Source: an uncultured Collinsella sp. (GTDB taxonomy: Bacteria > Actinomycetota > Coriobacteriia > Coriobacteriales > Coriobacteriaceae). From it: a stretch of DNA of 6,115 nucleotides. The DNA is taken from the NCBI GenBank assembly GCA_900541185.1, contig UQIQ01000081.1, positions 1 to 6,115 of the forward strand, in the 5' to 3' direction. A program made the translations under genes and the position numbers. Positions within the stretch are counted from its first letter, which is position 1; every line of letters begins with the position of its first letter. Below the pieces are notes generated by a model, which worked only from the letters and a program-made list of their open reading frames with translations, was not told the origin of the DNA and made no database searches. Shown here in pieces: positions 4,542-6,115 of the stretch.

Positions 4542-5942
4542 GTGTGCGCGATAATTCATTTTGGAACTGACGGTTGGCGCGCTCGCGTCGATGAGGACTT
4601 CACTGCCGATAACGTTGCCCGTATCGCCGATGCCGTCGGCGAGTTGTGGCAAAAGACCAATCCGGGCAAAACGGTATATATAGGGTTCGACACCCGGCCC
4701 CTGGCGCGCGAGTTCGCTGAGCTTGCGGCGGGCGTGCTAGCAGCGCACGGGCTAGACGCCGTGCTCGCTTCGCGACCTGTCCCGACCCCTGCCCTTACGT
4801 GGGCGGCGGCTTATGACGGTGAAGCGTGCGGCGCGCTCATGGTGACGGGGTCCCATCATCCGCAGGGCTATCTGTGCCTCAAGATTCGCATGGGTGACGG
4901 CTCGACCGCCAACCAGGATGTCATCGAAGAGCTCGAAGAGACTATGGCTCCCGAGCCAATGGGGATCGAGGGGCAATATCGCACCGCGGATATCATTCCT
5001 GACTATATGCAGGCGGTGGCATCGTTTGTCGATGCCGAAGCCATCCGCGCCGCGCACTTGCGCGTGGTTGTCGATCCCATGGGCGGCGCAGCCCAGGGCT
5101 ATCTAGCCGACTTGCTGCGCGAGCTTGGCGTTGAGGTGCACGAGATTCACGCCGGGCAGGCGTCTGACCAAGAAGATATCTGCCCCGACCCCGTTGAACC
5201 GTGGGTGGACGCTTGCGAGCGCACGGTTATCGAGGACGGAGCTTGCGCTGGCCTGGTGACCGACGGCGACGCCGACCGTATCGGCGCGGTTGACGAGCGC
5301 GGCAGATATATACATCCGCATCAGATCATGGCGCTCGTTTTGGGCGACTTGGTTCAATTTCGTAATTTGGAGGGGCGCGTCGTCGTCAATCTTTCATGCT
5401 CGACGCTCGTGCGTCGCATTGCCGAGGCGCTTGGCTGCCGCGTGACCGTCAAACCAGTCGGTTTCAAATATATAGCGGCGGAGATGAAGAAGGGCGGCGT
5501 CCTCATGGGCGGCGAAGAAGCCGGTGGTATCGGCATCGCCGCGCATATGCCCGAGCGCGATGGAATCCTCGCCTGTCTGATTCTGTGTGAGCTTATGGCA
5601 AAGACGGACGCGCCTTTGGGCGTTCTGGTCGACCAACTCGAGGACAGTTTTGGTAAGACGAGTTACGGTCGACGCGACTTGCGCCTTGAGGCCGAAGATG
5701 CCGAAACGTTACGAACCCTGCTGCCGGGCGTAAACCCCAAGTCGATTTGTGGCAAGGTGCCGCAAAACGTTAGTCATATGGACGGCTTGCGTCTGTCATT
5801 CGAGGATGACACGTGGCTGCTGGTCCGTCCTAGCGGGACCGAACCAGTGGTGCGCGTCTACGCCGAGGGGTTCTCGGTGGAAGAACGTGATGAGTTGCTC
5901 GATGCTGGCTGTGCTTTAGCTAGGGGGACGTATCCGCTTTAA
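4542..5942 (+). CDS. Phosphohexomutase (phosphoglucomutase/phosphomannomutase family)
   Basis: The 466-residue cytosolic enzyme would interconvert hexose 1- and 6-phosphates through a phosphoserine and a Mg2+ ion. The four family loops are in order: the phosphoserine loop VTGSHHP with S104, the metal loop DGDADR at 241-246, the sugar-recognition loop GGEEAGG at 323-329, and the phosphate-binding loop RPSGTEP at 429-435. FGTDGWR at 7-13 is the usual N-terminal signature, and K114 sits ten residues after the serine, where AlgC has its catalytic lysine. The phosphoserine loop is atypical: HP replaces the usual NP, and the YNGFK that normally follows is GYLCLK. I chose GTG 4542 because GAGGTG (4529-4534) lies seven bases upstream and the fold begins there. 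An ATG at 4458 in frame would add 28 unrelated residues across the promoter region. Glucose versus mannose preference cannot be read from the sequence; GlmM is less likely. Confidence 0.9.
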   Translation: MCAIIHFGTDGWRARVDEDFTADNVARIADAVGELWQKTNPGKTVYIGFDTRPLAREFAELAAGVLAAHGLDAVLASRPVPTPALTWAAAYDGEACGALMVTGSHHPQGYLCLKIRMGDGSTANQDVIEELEETMAPEPMGIEGQYRTADIIPDYMQAVASFVDAEAIRAAHLRVVVDPMGGAAQGYLADLLRELGVEVHEIHAGQASDQEDICPDPVEPWVDACERTVIEDGACAGLVTDGDADRIGAVDERGRYIHPHQIMALVLGDLVQFRNLEGRVVVNLSCSTLVRRIAEALGCRVTVKPVGFKYIAAEMKKGGVLMGGEEAGGIGIAAHMPERDGILACLILCELMAKTDAPLGVLVDQLEDSFGKTSYGRRDLRLEAEDAETLRTLLPGVNPKSICGKVPQNVSHMDGLRLSFEDDTWLLVRPSGTEPVVRVYAEGFSVEERDELLDAGCALARGTYPL

Positions 5943-6115
5943 CCATGAGACTGCCTTATATAAAGAGATGCTCGGCGAGCGGTAGTTAACGGCTGGCAAA
6001 CGTTAGTCGGATCACAAGATGTGTAGGAAATGTGTACGCCCAGATTCCCGCCCGCGGGGGCCCTCCGGTCTGGCAATATATCTCCTTGCCGCGCGGCCCG
6101 GTCGGACCGGATCAG
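5943..6115. other. Intergenic region after the phosphomutase gene, no gene recognised
   Basis: No classical terminator with a T-run is present. A possible 3' structure pairs ACTGCC (5950-5955) with GGTAGT (5981-5986) around the small hairpin GCTC-GGC-GAGC (5970-5980). TGTGTA is directly repeated at 6020-6025 and 6031-6036. A GC-rich block ends in CCGGTC-G-GACCGG (6098-6110). A 59-codon minus-strand frame is open to the window edge but matches no family I know, so I do not call it a gene. Confidence 0.5.

Noticed and set aside
5764..6008. AAACGTTAGTC occurring inside the phosphomutase gene and again downstream of it
   Set aside because: Two copies of an 11-mer, one of them coding, without further flanking similarity are not enough to call a repeat or attachment site.
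5939..6115. A 59-codon minus-strand frame open to the window edge, as the end of a convergent gene
   Set aside because: More than one frame is open in this GC-rich stretch and the translation resembles no known family. It cannot be supported without the flanking sequence.

Overview
The window reads as a fragment of a moderately high-GC bacterial chromosome. Short intergenic gaps, hairpin-plus-T-run terminators and the gene content would fit a gut actinobacterium such as a Coriobacteriia/Collinsella-type organism. That placement is an inference from general style, not from any marker gene.

Layout from left to right. Positions 1 to about 1420 hold an IS110-family insertion sequence on the minus strand. 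It has an intact-looking 373-residue DEDD/serine transposase (190-1311) and hairpin-rich non-coding DNA on both sides of it; the left end runs out of the window. Positions 1420-1620 are gene-free and carry degenerate REP-like repeats built on CACTTGGCAC and TTGGGGACGTTC. A very strong minus-strand terminator (1623-1661) then closes pepT, the tripeptidase gene (1688-2935, minus). A divergent control region of about 120 bp follows, with a perfect 18-bp palindrome at 2984-3001.

Reading rightward from there is a two-gene operon: a short DtxR/MntR-type metal-dependent repressor (3056-3478) and, 10 bp later, a stand-alone zinc-type homocysteine S-methyltransferase (3489-4382). It ends in a clear rho-independent terminator (4388-4417). 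After a 124-bp leader with nested inverted repeats comes a phosphohexomutase (phosphoglucomutase/phosphomannomutase family) that starts on GTG (4542-5942). The last 173 bp hold no gene I can support.

How the parts relate. The repressor lies between two genes whose products normally need bound metal: the PepT family is two-metal and homocysteine methyltransferases use a Cys3 zinc site. The palindrome is placed where it could control both directions, so metal-responsive control of peptide use and methionine/thiol metabolism is a reasonable hypothesis. The phosphomutase has its own terminator-insulated unit and is probably unrelated housekeeping sugar-phosphate metabolism. The insertion sequence is downstream of pepT and its terminator, so it need not disturb any host gene.

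I see no defence system, CRISPR array, rRNA, tRNA or prophage. The most interesting items are the IS110 element (a family known to use bridge RNAs) beside REP-like repeats, the mixed DtxR/MntR ligand set of the repressor with its palindrome, and active-site deviations in the methyltransferase and the phosphomutase.
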